DNA of 64,000 bases from RYN-230 sp963704995 (lineage in GTDB: Bacteria > Actinomycetota > Actinomycetes > Streptosporangiales > Streptosporangiaceae). Under the pieces are notes generated by a model that was given only the letters and a program-made list of their open reading frames with translations, had not been told where the DNA came from and ran no database searches. The DNA lies in contig CAVPIM010000017.1 in NCBI GenBank assembly GCA_963704995.1, positions 496,001 through 560,000 on the forward strand. The letters run 5' to 3'. Shown piece by piece: positions 34,272 to 43,094 of the stretch. How positions within the stretch are numbered: position 1 is the first letter of the stretch; each line of letters opens with the position of its first letter. A program made the position numbers and the translations under genes.

Positions 34272-34850
34272 CTACAGGGAGGGGCGCAGGTGAGAGCGCT
34301 GCCCGTCGTGGTCGAGGATGCACAGGACCTCCGCGGGCCCGCCGCGGGCGCCGAACGCGTGCGGGATCATCGTGGAGAACTCCGCGGCCTGGCCGGCCTC
34401 GACCACGATGGTCCGCTCCCCCAGCACCAGGACGATGGTGCCGGACAGGACCGTGAACCAGTCCTTGCCGGGATGCACGCGCAGCTCCCCGGTCCCGCGC
34501 CCGGGCTCCGGCCTGGTGACCCGCATCTTGGCCACGGTAACGCCATGCGGCCCCGGCTCCCGGCTGAGCAGCCAGGTCGTCATCCCCCGCACGACATCGC
34601 GGTGCGGCCTGATCACCACGTCCTCGTCATCGGCGGACTCCACCAGCTGGTCCAGCGTGGTCCCCAGGGCGCGGGCGATGGGGACCAGCTGATCGAGGGC
34701 GATCCGCCGGTGGCCCGTCTCGATCCGGCTCAGCGTGGAGGGGCTCAGGTAGCAGCGGGATGCGAGGTCATCCAGCGACCAGCCGCGGGCGGCGCGCAGC
34801 CCCCTGATCCGCTGGCGGATCAGGCCGTCGAGATCCTCGTCTTGCGTCAT
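34272..34850 (-). CDS. XRE-cupin transcriptional regulator
   Basis: A 192-residue regulator with an N-terminal XRE HTH (LRAARGWSLDDLASRCYLSPSTLSRIE in two helices, about residues 15-65) and a C-terminal cupin (about 115-185: GTGELRVHPGKDWFTVLSGTIVLVLG, AAEFSTMIPHAFGARG). This design senses a small ligand through the cupin barrel. It is divergent from the methyltransferase gene at 34898 with 47 bp between, where CTTGC...GCAAG arms at about 34841-34857 overlap its start, so it probably controls both genes. The ATG at 34850 is preferred over a TTG two codons upstream. Confidence 0.88.
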   Translation of the reverse strand: MTQDEDLDGLIRQRIRGLRAARGWSLDDLASRCYLSPSTLSRIETGHRRIALDQLVPIARALGTTLDQLVESADDEDVVIRPHRDVVRGMTTWLLSREPGPHGVTVAKMRVTRPEPGRGTGELRVHPGKDWFTVLSGTIVLVLGERTIVVEAGQAAEFSTMIPHAFGARGGPAEVLCILDHDGQRSHLRPSL

Positions 34851-34897
34851 AGGCAAGACTCTATGTCAATGGCGCAATGAGCACGTAGCGTGGTGGC

Positions 34898-35767
34898 ATG
34901 CCCAGCCTTCAGCACAGCCATCAGCACCACCATGACCGCCACCCCCCGGCCGCCGGGGACGGTGAGGCGGACCTGGCCGGGATCCTCGACCTCGACGCCG
35001 AGGTACTGCACTCCTACCTGTCCGAGGTGATCTCCTGGGTCCACGATCTGGCGGCGGCCCGGCCGCCCCGCCGGATTCTCGACCTGGGCAGCGGCACCGG
35101 GACCGGCGCCCTGGCCCTGGCCCGGCGCTTCGAGGGCGCGGAGGTGATCGCCGTGGACCGGTCCGCCCCGCTGCTGGACCGCCTCCGGGCCAAGGCCCGC
35201 GATCTGCGCCTGGACGGCCGGATCCAGACCATCCAGGCCGACCTGGGCGCGGGATGGCCCGCGACGGGCCCGGCCGACCTGGTGTGGGCGTCCGGTTCGA
35301 TGCATCACATGCCGGATCCCGATCACGTCCTGGCCGGGGTCTTCGCCGCCCTGCGGCCCGGCGGCCTGCTGGCCGTGGCCGAGATGGACTCCTTCCCCCG
35401 TTTCCTGCCGGGGGACGCCGCCTCCGGGCTTGAGGCGCGCGGCCATGCCGCCCTGGCCGAAAGCCGGGCGCACGAGCTACCGCATCTCGGGTCCGACTGG
35501 GGCCCGCGGCTGCGCCAGGCCGGCTTCACCGTCGAGGCCGAGCGGGTCTTCGCCATCCACCTGGAACCCCCGCTCCCGGACGCGGCCGGCCGTTACGCCC
35601 AGGCCTGCCTGCTGCGCCTGCGCTCTGGCCTGGACGGCCGGCTCAGCGCCGCCGACCTGGCCACCTTCGCCACCCTGCTCGACGGCGACGGGCCCGGCAG
35701 CATCCTGCGGCGTGACGACCTCACCGTCCGCACCACGAGGACCGTCTGGGCGGCCAGGCGTCCCTGA
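34898..35767 (+). CDS. Class I SAM-dependent methyltransferase
   Basis: A 289-residue methyltransferase with a His-rich N-terminus (LQHSHQHHHDRH) that may bind metal, then the SAM motif I RILDLGSGTGTGAL, acidic motif VIAVDRSAPLL, IQADLGAGWP and the post-motif DLVWASGSMHHMPDPDHVL. Substrate is not evident; the small-molecule UbiE-like group is most similar. It pairs divergently with an XRE-cupin regulator, which suggests regulated modification of a toxic or signalling compound. Confidence 0.87.
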   Translation: MPSLQHSHQHHHDRHPPAAGDGEADLAGILDLDAEVLHSYLSEVISWVHDLAAARPPRRILDLGSGTGTGALALARRFEGAEVIAVDRSAPLLDRLRAKARDLRLDGRIQTIQADLGAGWPATGPADLVWASGSMHHMPDPDHVLAGVFAALRPGGLLAVAEMDSFPRFLPGDAASGLEARGHAALAESRAHELPHLGSDWGPRLRQAGFTVEAERVFAIHLEPPLPDAAGRYAQACLLRLRSGLDGRLSAADLATFATLLDGDGPGSILRRDDLTVRTTRTVWAARRP

Positions 35768-35816
35768 GAACACCGGGCCACTGGCCAGTGCCCTGCCTTC
35801 GGCCGGGCCGGGCGGG

Positions 35817-36440
35817 TCAGTTGCCGAGGAGCCAGCCGTTCGCGCTGGCCAGGCGGACGGCCTCGGCGCGGGTACGGGCGCCGGTCTTGCCGATCGCGGC
35901 CGACAAGTGGTTGCGGACCGTCCCTTCGGACAGGTGCAGCGACGCCGCGATGTCCGCCACCGTCCCCCCGTCCCGGGCGGTGCGCAGCACGTCGGTCTCC
36001 CGGGGGGTGAGCGGGCTGTCGCCGGCCGCCAGCGTTTCCGCGGCCAGGCTGGGATCGACCACCCGCAGCCCGGCCGCGACCCGGCGGACCGCGTCGGCCA
36101 GCTGGCGGGCGGGGGTGTCCTTGACCACGAAGCCGCTGGCCCCGGCGGCCATCGCACGGCGCAGGTAGCCGGGCCGGCCGAATGTGGTCACGACCAGCAC
36201 CCGGCACGACGGCAGCGCGGCGCGCAGCTCCCGGGTGGCGCTGATGCCGTCCAGGCCGGGCATCTCGACGTCGAGGAGGGCCACGTCGGGCCGGGCCTGG
36301 CGGGCGTGCGGGACCACCTCGTCGCCGCGGCCGACTTCGGCGACCACCTCCAGGTCGGGCTCGAGCGCGAGCAGCGCGGCCAGCGCCCCGCGGACCAGGG
36401 CCTGGTCGTCGGCGAGCAGCAGGCGGATAGGGGTGCTCAC
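35817..36440 (-). CDS. NarL/LuxR-family response regulator (DesR-like)
   Basis: A 207-residue two-component regulator. Receiver domain at 1-120 with acidic pocket DD (11-12), phosphoacceptor D57 (LLDVEMPG), the T/K switch residues in VVTTFGR and VVKDTP; LuxR-type HTH at about 140-200 (LTPRETDVLRTARDGGTVADIAASLHLSEGTVRNHLSAAIGKTG). It is the partner of the histidine kinase just upstream. The GTG start lies at one end of a 33-bp repeat that recurs 102 bp upstream, so its leader may have been altered by duplication. Confidence 0.93.
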   Translation of the reverse strand: MSTPIRLLLADDQALVRGALAALLALEPDLEVVAEVGRGDEVVPHARQARPDVALLDVEMPGLDGISATRELRAALPSCRVLVVTTFGRPGYLRRAMAAGASGFVVKDTPARQLADAVRRVAAGLRVVDPSLAAETLAAGDSPLTPRETDVLRTARDGGTVADIAASLHLSEGTVRNHLSAAIGKTGARTRAEAVRLASANGWLLGN

Positions 36441-36574
36441 CAGGCTCGCTCGCCGGTCCGGGTCACGCTCACAGCACTAGCCCAGAAGCTCGCGTGACCC
36501 ACAAGAAACCCCCCACCGACCGCTCGCCCGGGCCTGACGGCCCAGGCTCGCTCGCCGGTCCGGGTCACGCTCAC
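36440..36574. repeat. 33-bp direct repeat, two exact copies between kinase and regulator genes
   Basis: An identical 33-bp sequence (beginning CCAGGCTCGCTCGCCGG) occurs at 36440-36472 and 36542-36574, spaced 102 bp start to start. One copy overlaps the response-regulator start, the other lies just beyond the kinase stop at 36582. The arrangement suggests duplication of an original short kinase-regulator junction around about 70 bp of extra DNA. Confidence 0.85.
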
Positions 36575-36581
36575 GGGCTGA

Positions 36582-38072
36582 TCATGGCACGTGGACCCGC
36601 AGCGCGAAGCCGCCCGCGGCGGAGCGGCCGACGCTGACCGTCGCCCCGGCGGCCGCGGCCCGCTCCCGGAGGCCGGCCAGGCCATGACCGCAGCCCGGCC
36701 CGTACCCGCTGGCCAGCGCGTCCAGGTCATCCGCTGGCCAGTCGTCACACCCGCCAGCGCGGTGGGCCGTGCCGTCGGCCGGGGCGGGCGGCCCGCAGCC
36801 GTCGTCGCCGATCTCGACCTGGCTGGCGGTGACCCGGATGCGGCACCGGGTGGCGCCGCTGTGCCGGACCACGTTCGTGACCCCCTCGCGTACCGCCCAG
36901 CCGAAGAGCTCCTGCTGCGGCTGGGGGAGGCTGGTGATCCCCTGATCGGGCAGGTCCGCCTCGATGCCCGCGGCGGCCAGCGCGGTCCGGGCGCTGGCCA
37001 GCTCGCCGGCCAGCGTGACCTCGCGGAACCCGGCCGCAGCGGCCCGGACGTCGGCCAGCGCCTGCCTCGCGATCCGTTCCACGTCCGCGATCTCGGTCTC
37101 GGCCCGCTCCGGGTCCAGGCTGGCGAGCCGCCCGGCCAGTTCCGCCTTGACCGCCACCACCGTCAGCGAGTGGCCGAGGATGTCGTGCAGGTCGCGGCCG
37201 AACTGGTTGCGCTGCTCGGCCAGGGCCAGCCGGGTGATCTCATTCCGGGCCTCGACCAGCTGGGCGTTGCGCTGGATGACCTGGCTCACGCCCCACGCCG
37301 CCAGGGCGGAGACGAAGATCTGGAAGGACATGGTCCCGTCAACCGTCCAGCCGTGCGCCCACGGGACGATCAGCGAGACCGCGATGAAGACGCCTACCGC
37401 GGCCCAGCCCACGCGGGTGGGCAGCAGGAACACCGCCATCACGCTCACGTAGATCAGCAGGCCGCCGGCTGACGGCCCGAGGACCACGTACGCCAGCCCG
37501 ACCAGCACGGACTCGGCGGCCAGCACGGCCACGCCGATCCGGCGGGATATCCGGCGGTTCCGGAAGTCGCGCAGGAACCGGGCGGCGGCGAACGTCACCA
37601 CGAACAGGGCCGCGAACACGATCAGGTCGGCCAGCCCGAGGTAGCGGCGGGCCAGGTCCGGGTCCGACCAGAGCTTCGACGCCGGCTGGACCAGGTAGAC
37701 CAGCCAGATGGCGGCGAACATCCAGCCCACCCGGCTCCACCGGCCACGCGGGCCCATGAGCTCGGGCGACACGGGCGGGCGCCCGGCCTCCGGAACTGGA
37801 ACGCTCGCGGCGGAATCGTCCGGGGCGGCGGAGCCGGGGCTGGCCGGGCCGGGCCGGTCGCGCGGCTGGGCGGGCGCGGTCATGAGGCTGGCCCGCCGGG
37901 CCCGGGCCACGCGTTGGCGGCCGGGCTGGTCATCGGGGCCGGCCGGAACGGGGGGAACCGCATACCCCGAGTCTGCTCGATGATCGGGCTGAGGGCCACT
38001 CACCCGGTCCAGCATCGAGGCCGGCGCCGCCCGGGTCACCGGCGGGCCGGGGTCCGGCCACGCGTCCGTCAT
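36582..38072 (-). CDS. Sensor histidine kinase (DesK-like, HisKA_3)
   Basis: A membrane histidine kinase of up to 496 residues. After a Pro/Arg-rich cytoplasmic stretch come about six membrane helices (WMFAAIWLVYLVQP, LIVFAALFVVTFAAA, VAVLAAESVLVGLAYVVL, ILLYVSV-like runs), the HisKA_3 dimerisation helix with the phosphoacceptor H296 (RDLHDILGHSL), and the HATPase domain with VREGVTNVVRHSGA and GHGLAGLRERA. The true start may be the ATG at 37883, as the first 60 codons are of low complexity. Pairs with the DesR-like regulator downstream. Stimulus unknown, perhaps a membrane or cell-wall state. Confidence 0.9.
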   Translation of the reverse strand: MTDAWPDPGPPVTRAAPASMLDRVSGPQPDHRADSGYAVPPVPAGPDDQPGRQRVARARRASLMTAPAQPRDRPGPASPGSAAPDDSAASVPVPEAGRPPVSPELMGPRGRWSRVGWMFAAIWLVYLVQPASKLWSDPDLARRYLGLADLIVFAALFVVTFAAARFLRDFRNRRISRRIGVAVLAAESVLVGLAYVVLGPSAGGLLIYVSVMAVFLLPTRVGWAAVGVFIAVSLIVPWAHGWTVDGTMSFQIFVSALAAWGVSQVIQRNAQLVEARNEITRLALAEQRNQFGRDLHDILGHSLTVVAVKAELAGRLASLDPERAETEIADVERIARQALADVRAAAAGFREVTLAGELASARTALAAAGIEADLPDQGITSLPQPQQELFGWAVREGVTNVVRHSGATRCRIRVTASQVEIGDDGCGPPAPADGTAHRAGGCDDWPADDLDALASGYGPGCGHGLAGLRERAAAAGATVSVGRSAAGGFALRVHVP

Positions 38073-38120
38073 GCTCTGATCATGGCGTCCGGGACGGATG
38101 CCCCCGGATGCCGCGCGTCA

Positions 38121-38154
38121 TGCCCGGGCCATGACAGATGTCATGGCCCGGGCA
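38121..38154 (-). terminator. Strong hairpin after the cysteine dioxygenase-rhodanese operon
   Basis: A perfect 16-bp stem (TGCCCGGGCCATGACA and its complement) with a 2-nt GA centre lies 15 bp beyond the rhodanese stop and 49 bp before the kinase frame. The size and place indicate a terminator that separates the two minus-strand operons. Confidence 0.7.
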
Positions 38155-38168
38155 CCAGCGCGACCTGT

Positions 38169-38570
38169 TCAGGGCCCGACGGGAAGTCCGGCGCGGGCCC
38201 AGGCCTGGAACCCGCCCACCAGGTCGGTCGCCGCGTACAGGCCGAGATCCTGCAGTGCGGCGGCGGCCAGGCTGGAGGTGTAGCCGGCCGAGCACATCAC
38301 GATGACGCGCAGGTCGTAGGACCCCGCTTCGGGCAGCCGGGCCTCGGACGCCGGGTCCAGGCGCCACTCCAGGACGTTGCGCTCGATCACCAGGGCGCCC
38401 GGCACCTGGCCCTCGGTGTCGCGCTGGGCCTGCGGCCTGATGTCCACCAGCAGCGCCCCCTGCTGCATGGCCGCCCACGCCTGGGCTGGCTCCAGCCGGT
38501 CGAGCCGGCGCCGGGCCTGCGCCAGCACCTCGCTGATCGGCCGGGCCCCCGGCGGTGCCGTGCGGATCAC
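38169..38570 (-). CDS. Rhodanese-domain sulfurtransferase
   Basis: A 133-residue single-domain rhodanese: AMQQGALLVDIRPQAQRDTEGQVPGALVIERN is the N-terminal half and VMCSAGYTSSLAAAAL the active-site loop with C93. It would move a sulfane sulfur atom, for instance from persulfides or thiosulfate, to cyanide or thiols in the cytoplasm. Its ATG overlaps the stop of the cysteine dioxygenase gene by 4 nt, so both proteins serve the same thiol pathway, probably oxidation or removal of cysteine-derived sulfur. Confidence 0.9.
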   Translation of the reverse strand: MIRTAPPGARPISEVLAQARRRLDRLEPAQAWAAMQQGALLVDIRPQAQRDTEGQVPGALVIERNVLEWRLDPASEARLPEAGSYDLRVIVMCSAGYTSSLAAAALQDLGLYAATDLVGGFQAWARAGLPVGP

Positions 38571-39064
38571 CAGCGCTCCCCGGCGGCCTCCACGGCGGCC
38601 AGCACCAGGCCGCTGCGGGTCAGTTCGTAGCGGCGCATGCCGGACAGCGGCGGGGAGTACGCGTGGATGCTCACCGCGGGCGCGGCCGATTCGTTCACGA
38701 CCTCGTGCACGTGACGCGGCCCGAATGACCTGGCCCGGCCCGTCCTGAATGAGGTACTGGCCAGCGCCGGGTGGCCCGCGGCGGGCGTGCGTTCCTGAAG
38801 CTCCCCCGCGACCACGGTGAACGCGCCTGACGAGCCACAGTGGTCATGGAATCCGGTGCGCTGCCCCGGCAGCCAGCTGAGCAGCCACACCTCATGGTTC
38901 TCGCCGCGCTCCAGCCGCTGGTACCAGCGCTCGCCCTCGGAGTAGCGGACCAGGCTGGCCCACTCCCCCGCGGAAGCAGCCAGGCGCACGAGGTCAGCGA
39001 GCCGGGCCCGGTCGAGGGAGGCGCGGCCTGGCTGCTGGCGGACTTCAGTGTTCGCGAGAGGCAT
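38567..39064 (-). CDS. Cysteine dioxygenase family protein
   Basis: A 165-residue cupin of the cysteine dioxygenase type I family. Iron ligands are seen in FHDHCG (H73, H75) and in RHVHEV (H118 or H120), with the usual flanking WLPGQRTG strand and VSIHAYSPPL. It would oxidise cysteine or a similar thiol (for example 3-mercaptopropionate) to a sulfinate using O2. There is no C-terminal rhodanese fusion; the rhodanese is a separate overlapping gene. It is divergent from the MMPL gene, with a 311-bp intergenic region. Confidence 0.9.
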   Translation of the reverse strand: MPLANTEVRQQPGRASLDRARLADLVRLAASAGEWASLVRYSEGERWYQRLERGENHEVWLLSWLPGQRTGFHDHCGSSGAFTVVAGELQERTPAAGHPALASTSFRTGRARSFGPRHVHEVVNESAAPAVSIHAYSPPLSGMRRYELTRSGLVLAAVEAAGERW

Positions 39065-39375
39065 CCTAGTTATCCGATCGTTACGATAGGAATATGGCGT
39101 ATCCAGAGGTTAGCACGGCCTGCCCGCCTGGTCCGGGGTACACGCCAGGAGGGCAGCGGCGCGCCGCAGATACACGTTTGCCCCGGGCCGGGAACGCCGG
39201 CCAGACTGGCGGAGAACGGCGCCGGGGGCGCCATCAGGCGCAGGGCCGCGCCACGGGGTTCTCGGGCAAGCACATCGCATCTCGCGATATGACTTGACAG
39301 CTTCAGTCAACGCGATACATCGTGTATCCCGATACGCACCGGGCGGCCCGGCGGCCCGCGTCCAGGGGAGGAACC
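39065..39375. other. Divergent regulatory region between cysteine dioxygenase and MMPL genes
   Basis: This 311-bp stretch has no gene. It holds a small dyad ATCG-TTA-CGAT near 39077, a dyad ATCGC-ATCTC-GCGAT at 39274-39288, and the MMPL promoter with its own dyad at 39294-39328. The rest shows no clear structure. Confidence 0.5.
39294..39328 (+). promoter_or_regulatory. MMPL gene promoter with overlapping operator dyad
   Basis: A consensus -35 TTGACA (39294-39299), 16-nt spacer and a -10-like TACATC (39316-39321). The dyad GATACA-TCG-TGTATC (39314-39328) covers the -10, and a third half-site GATACG follows at 39331. MMPL exporters are often repressed by TetR- or MarR-type proteins; this site fits, though no such gene is beside it. 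Confidence 0.55.
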
Positions 39376-41523
39376 GTGACCACTGACCCAGCCCGCTCGG
39401 GGGCATCCAGCGCGGGTCACCGCTGGGCGCATCGCATCGCGGGCCTGCCCAGCGGGCGGCGCACCAAGTGGGCCGTGCTGGCCTTCTGGGTGATCGTGAT
39501 CGCGCTGACCGGGGCCCTGGCCGGGAAGCTGATGGGCGTCGAGAAGAACGACGCCTCCGCGTACCTGCCCGCCTCAGCGGAGTCAACCCAGGCGCTCACG
39601 CTGCAGGACCACTTCACCTCGAAGAACCTGAATCCCGCGGTCGTGGTCTACGTGCGGCCCTCCGGGCTGACCCGAGCTGACCTGGCCAAGATCGCCGCGG
39701 ACGCCAGGCAGTTCGCCACGCTGAAGGACGCCGGGAAGGTCATCGGCCCGATCCCGTCCCGGGACCGCCAGGCGGCCGAGGTCCTCATCGAGGCCCATCT
39801 GGGCTTCAGCAGCGGGATCACCAGCTTCGTCAACCGCGTGCACAGCATCGGGTCCGCGGGGGATCCCGGGCTGCACGTGTACGTGACCGGTCCCGCCGCC
39901 AGTGCGGCCGACTCGGTCAAGATCTTCAAGGGCATCGATTCCACCCTGCTCTACGCCACCCTCGGGGTGGTCATCGTGCTGCTCCTGCTGACCTACCGCA
40001 GTCCCATCCTCTGGCTGCTGCCGATCATGTCCGCGGGTGTCTCGCTGATCGCCGCCGAGGCCGTGATCTACGAGCTCGTCGTGCACGAGGGCCTGGTCGT
40101 CAACGGGCAGACCGCGGGCATCCTGGTCGTCCTGGTCCTGGGCGCCTCGACGGACTACGCACTGCTGCTGATCGCCCGGTACCGCGAGGAGCTGCGCAGG
40201 CACGAGGACCGGCACGAGGCCATGGCCGTGGCCATGCGGCGGGCCGGGCCCGCGATCTTCGCCAGCGGCCTGACCGTGATCGCCGCGATGCTCTGCCTGC
40301 TGGCCGCGGACTCGGCCGACATCTCCGGGCTGGGCCCGGTCGCCGCGATCGGCGTCGGGGTGGGCCTGCTGGCCATGATCACGCTGCTGCCCGCGCTGCT
40401 GGTCATCACGGGCCGCTGGGTGTTCTGGCCGCTGCGGCCACGGTACGGCTCGCAGGACCCCACGAGCCGCGGGCCGTGGGCCCGGGTCGGCACCCGCATC
40501 GCCCGCCGCCCCCGCCCGGTCTGGATCGTCACGGCGGTGCTGCTCGCCGTGGCCACGCTCGGCCTGATCGGCTTCTCGTTCGGCGCGCTCACCCAGGCCC
40601 AGTCCTACCGGGGCACGCCCAGCGCGGTCGCGGGCGAGCGGGTCCTGGCCCGGCACTTCCCGGCGGGCGCCGGGAGAGCCGGTCTACGTGATCGGCCAGG
40701 CCCAGGCACGCCGCGCCGCTGCGCGCCGCGCTGGCCCGCACCCGGGGCATCGCCGCGGTCAGCCCGCCACAGGTAAAGGACGGGCTGGTGCTGCTGCAGG
40801 GCACGCTGGCCGTGCCGCCGGACAGCCAGGCCGCGTATAGCGTGGTCAGCCGGGTCAGGGACGCCGTGCATGCGATTCCCGGCGCGGACGCCAAGGTCGG
40901 CGGGGCCACCGCGATCAACGCCGACGTGCAGCACTACGCCATCCGGGACCGGAACGTCATCATCCCGCTGATCCTCCTGGTCGTGCTGGTCATCCTGGGC
41001 GCTGCTGCTGCGCGCGGTGGTCGCGCCGCTGATCCTCATCGGCACCGTCATCTTGTCCTTCGGCGCCGCGATCGGCCTGTCCTCGCTGGCCTTCCGCCAC
41101 CTCTTCGGGTTCGCCGGGGCGGACAACTCCATGCCCTTGTTCGCCTTCGTGTTCCTGGTCGCCCTGGGCATCGACTACAACATCTTCCTGATGACCCGGG
41201 TGCGGGAGGAGTCGATCAAGGCCGGGACGCACCGCGGGATGCTGACCGGGCTGGCCGCCACCGGCGGCGTGATCACGTCGGCGGGCCTGGTGCTGGCGGG
41301 CACGTTCGCCACGCTCGCCACCCTGCCCCTGGTCATCCTCACCGAGATCGGCTTCACGGTGGCGCTCGGGGTCCTGCTGGACACCCTGGTGGTCCGGTCG
41401 GTCCTGGTGACCGCGCTGACCCTGGACATCGGGCGGCACATGTGGTGGCCCAGCCGCCTCGCCGCCCGGCGCGACGACGAGGCCGCGGACGAGCCGTCCG
41501 GGCAGCTGTCCCGCGCCCAGTGA
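39376..41523 (+). pseudogene. MMPL/RND-family transporter, broken by three single-base frame changes
   Basis: The product would be a roughly 715-residue, 12-TM MMPL transporter. The start is GTG 39376 after GGGAGGAACC. Frame one carries the first half through GERVLARHFPAG (TM1, a periplasmic domain, then the TM block with GASTDYALLLIARYREEL). At about 40672 the frame shifts (EPVYVIGQAQA), again at about 40715 (LRAALARTRGIAAVSP ... HYAIRDRNVIIPL), and at about 41002 it returns to the first (RAVVAPLILIGTV ... LGIDYNIFLMTRVREE). Each step equals one extra base. Both DY-containing proton-relay motifs are retained. Likely a lipid or drug exporter if the breaks are sequence errors. Confidence 0.8.
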
Positions 41524-41613
41524 CCGGCCGGCGGCGCCGGGCGCCCCGCCGCGGCCCGCAGCGGGGCTCCCCGCGGGCGGGACGGGTCCTGCTGGCACGT
41601 ACAGTTAGCTGCC

Positions 41614-42921
41614 GTGGGATCAGGTTCAGGCCGCGCAGGCTTCCCGGAGCCGGATGGGCTCGTGGTCCGCACCGTCCCGGTCGCCGATCCCGGTGACCTG
41701 GTGGGCCAGCTCCCCGGGCCCGGGCCGCTGGCCTGGATCCGCCGCGGCGAGGGCCTCGTGGGCTGGGGTGAAGTGGCCCGGGTCACGGTGCCGGCCGGCC
41801 AGGACCGCTTCACCGCGGCCGACAAGTGGCTGCGGGCCCTGCTGGACGGCGCGCAGGTCGAGGACCGCGTGGGCGCGCCCGGCTGCGGGCCGGTGGCCTT
41901 CGGCAGCTTCACCTTCGACCCCACCTCCGAAGGGTCCATCCTCATCCTGCCCCAGGTGGTGCTGGGCCGGCGCGCGGGCCAGGCGTGGCTCACCACGATC
42001 ACCGGGCGGCCGCCCGCCCCGCCCGCGCCGCCGGGACCGCCAGGCGGGCCGCGGCTGGCCCCGGCCCGTGACGCCGCCCGGCCCCCCCTGGCCTGATCCG
42101 CTGGCACGACGGCAGCCTGACCGCGCCGCAATGGGAGCGGGCGGTCGCGACGGCGGTGGAGCGGATCAGGGCGGGCCGGCTGCAGAAGGTCGTGCTGGCC
42201 CGTGATCTGTACGCGTCGGCCTCGGGACCTGATCGATGAGCGGCTGCTGCTGGAGCGGCTGGCGGCCCGCTACCCGGACTGTTACACGTTCGCCTGCGGC
42301 GGGCTGGTCGGGGCGACCCCGGAACTGCTGATCAAGCGGCAGGACGGGCAGATCAGCTCGCTCGTGCTGGCGGGCACGGCACCCCGGGACGATGACCCGG
42401 ACCGGGACGCGGCGCTCGGCGCCGCGCTGCTCGCCTCGGCCAAGGACACCGAGGAGCACGGGTACGCGGCGGCCGGGGTGCGGCAGTCCCTGGCCCCGCT
42501 GTGCGACCAGCTGACCGTGGCCCCGCGGCCCGAACTGCTCCGCCTGGCCAACGTGCAGCACCTCGCCACCGCGATCAGCGGCCGGCTGGCGGTGCGGGCC
42601 GACGGCACGATCCCGTCGGTGCTCGCGCTCGCCGACGCGCTGCATCCCACCGCGGCGGTGTGCGGCACCCCGGCCGAGACCGCGATGGAGCTGATCCGGG
42701 AGCTCGAGGGCATGGACCGGGGCCGTTACGCCGGGCCGGTCGGCTGGGTGGACAGCGCGGGGAACGGCGAATGGTGCATCGCGCTGCGCTGCGCCGAGGT
42801 GGACGGGACCCGGGCCCGGCTGTTCGCGGGCGGCGGCATCGTGGCCGACTCCGACCCCGCCGCCGAGCTCGCCGAGGCCCAGGCCAAGTTCCGCCCCATG
42901 CAGTCCGCCCTCGAAGGCTGA
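41614..42921 (+). pseudogene. menF: Isochorismate synthase (MenF/EntC-type), two frame changes
   Basis: Frame one from GTG 41614 gives the N-terminal part (PLAWIRRGEGLVGWGE, VAFGSFTFDPTSEGSIL). At about 42092 the reading moves one base and continues as IRWHDGSLTAPQWERAVATA and RIRAGRLQKVVLARD, then at about 42225 returns to frame one (DERLLLERLAARYPDCYTFA). The chorismate-binding core is otherwise complete: AGTAPR, NVQHLATAISG, HPTAAVCGTP, RGRYAGPVGW and GGGIVADSDPAAEL. The enzyme turns chorismate into isochorismate, the entry to menaquinone; menD, menC and menE lie 7-12 kb away, so a menaquinone role is more likely than a siderophore role. Confidence 0.8.
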
Positions 42922-42931
42922 GGGCACCCCC

Positions 42932-43090
42932 GGCGGAGCCGGGCGCACAGCCGATATCGCCCGTAGGCGGTTTGGGCCAGGGAAGCTGCTCTGCCCGGAT
43001 GCACGCCCCCGCCGGAGGCGGGGGCGTGGAGACGGGCCCCGGCGAAGCCGGGCGCACAAGCCCGTACCGCCCGTAGGCGGTTTGGGCCAG
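42932..43090. repeat. Imperfect direct repeat of about 50 bp flanking a hairpin
   Basis: Two related units end in the identical 23-bp stretch starting CGCCCGTAGGCGGTTTGG (42958-42980 and 43068-43090), each preceded by a GCCGGGCGCACA block. Each contains a short GCC-CGTA-GGC hairpin, complete as CCGCC-CGTA-GGCGG in the second. They frame the stronger hairpin at 43003-43027 and fill the space between two convergent operons. Confidence 0.75.
43003..43027. terminator. Terminator-like hairpin
   Basis: A perfect 11-bp stem ACGCCCCCGCC / GGCGGGGGCGT with a 3-nt loop, midway between the stop of the isochorismate synthase gene (42921) and that of the ABC permease gene (43095). A bidirectional terminator is likely. 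Confidence 0.6.
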
Positions 43091-43094
43091 AAAA

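Noticed and set aside
40660..41010. Programmed ribosomal frameshifting in the MMPL gene
   Set aside because: Three separate shifts would be needed, with no slippery heptamers or downstream structures at the points, and unrelated neighbouring genes show the same kind of break.
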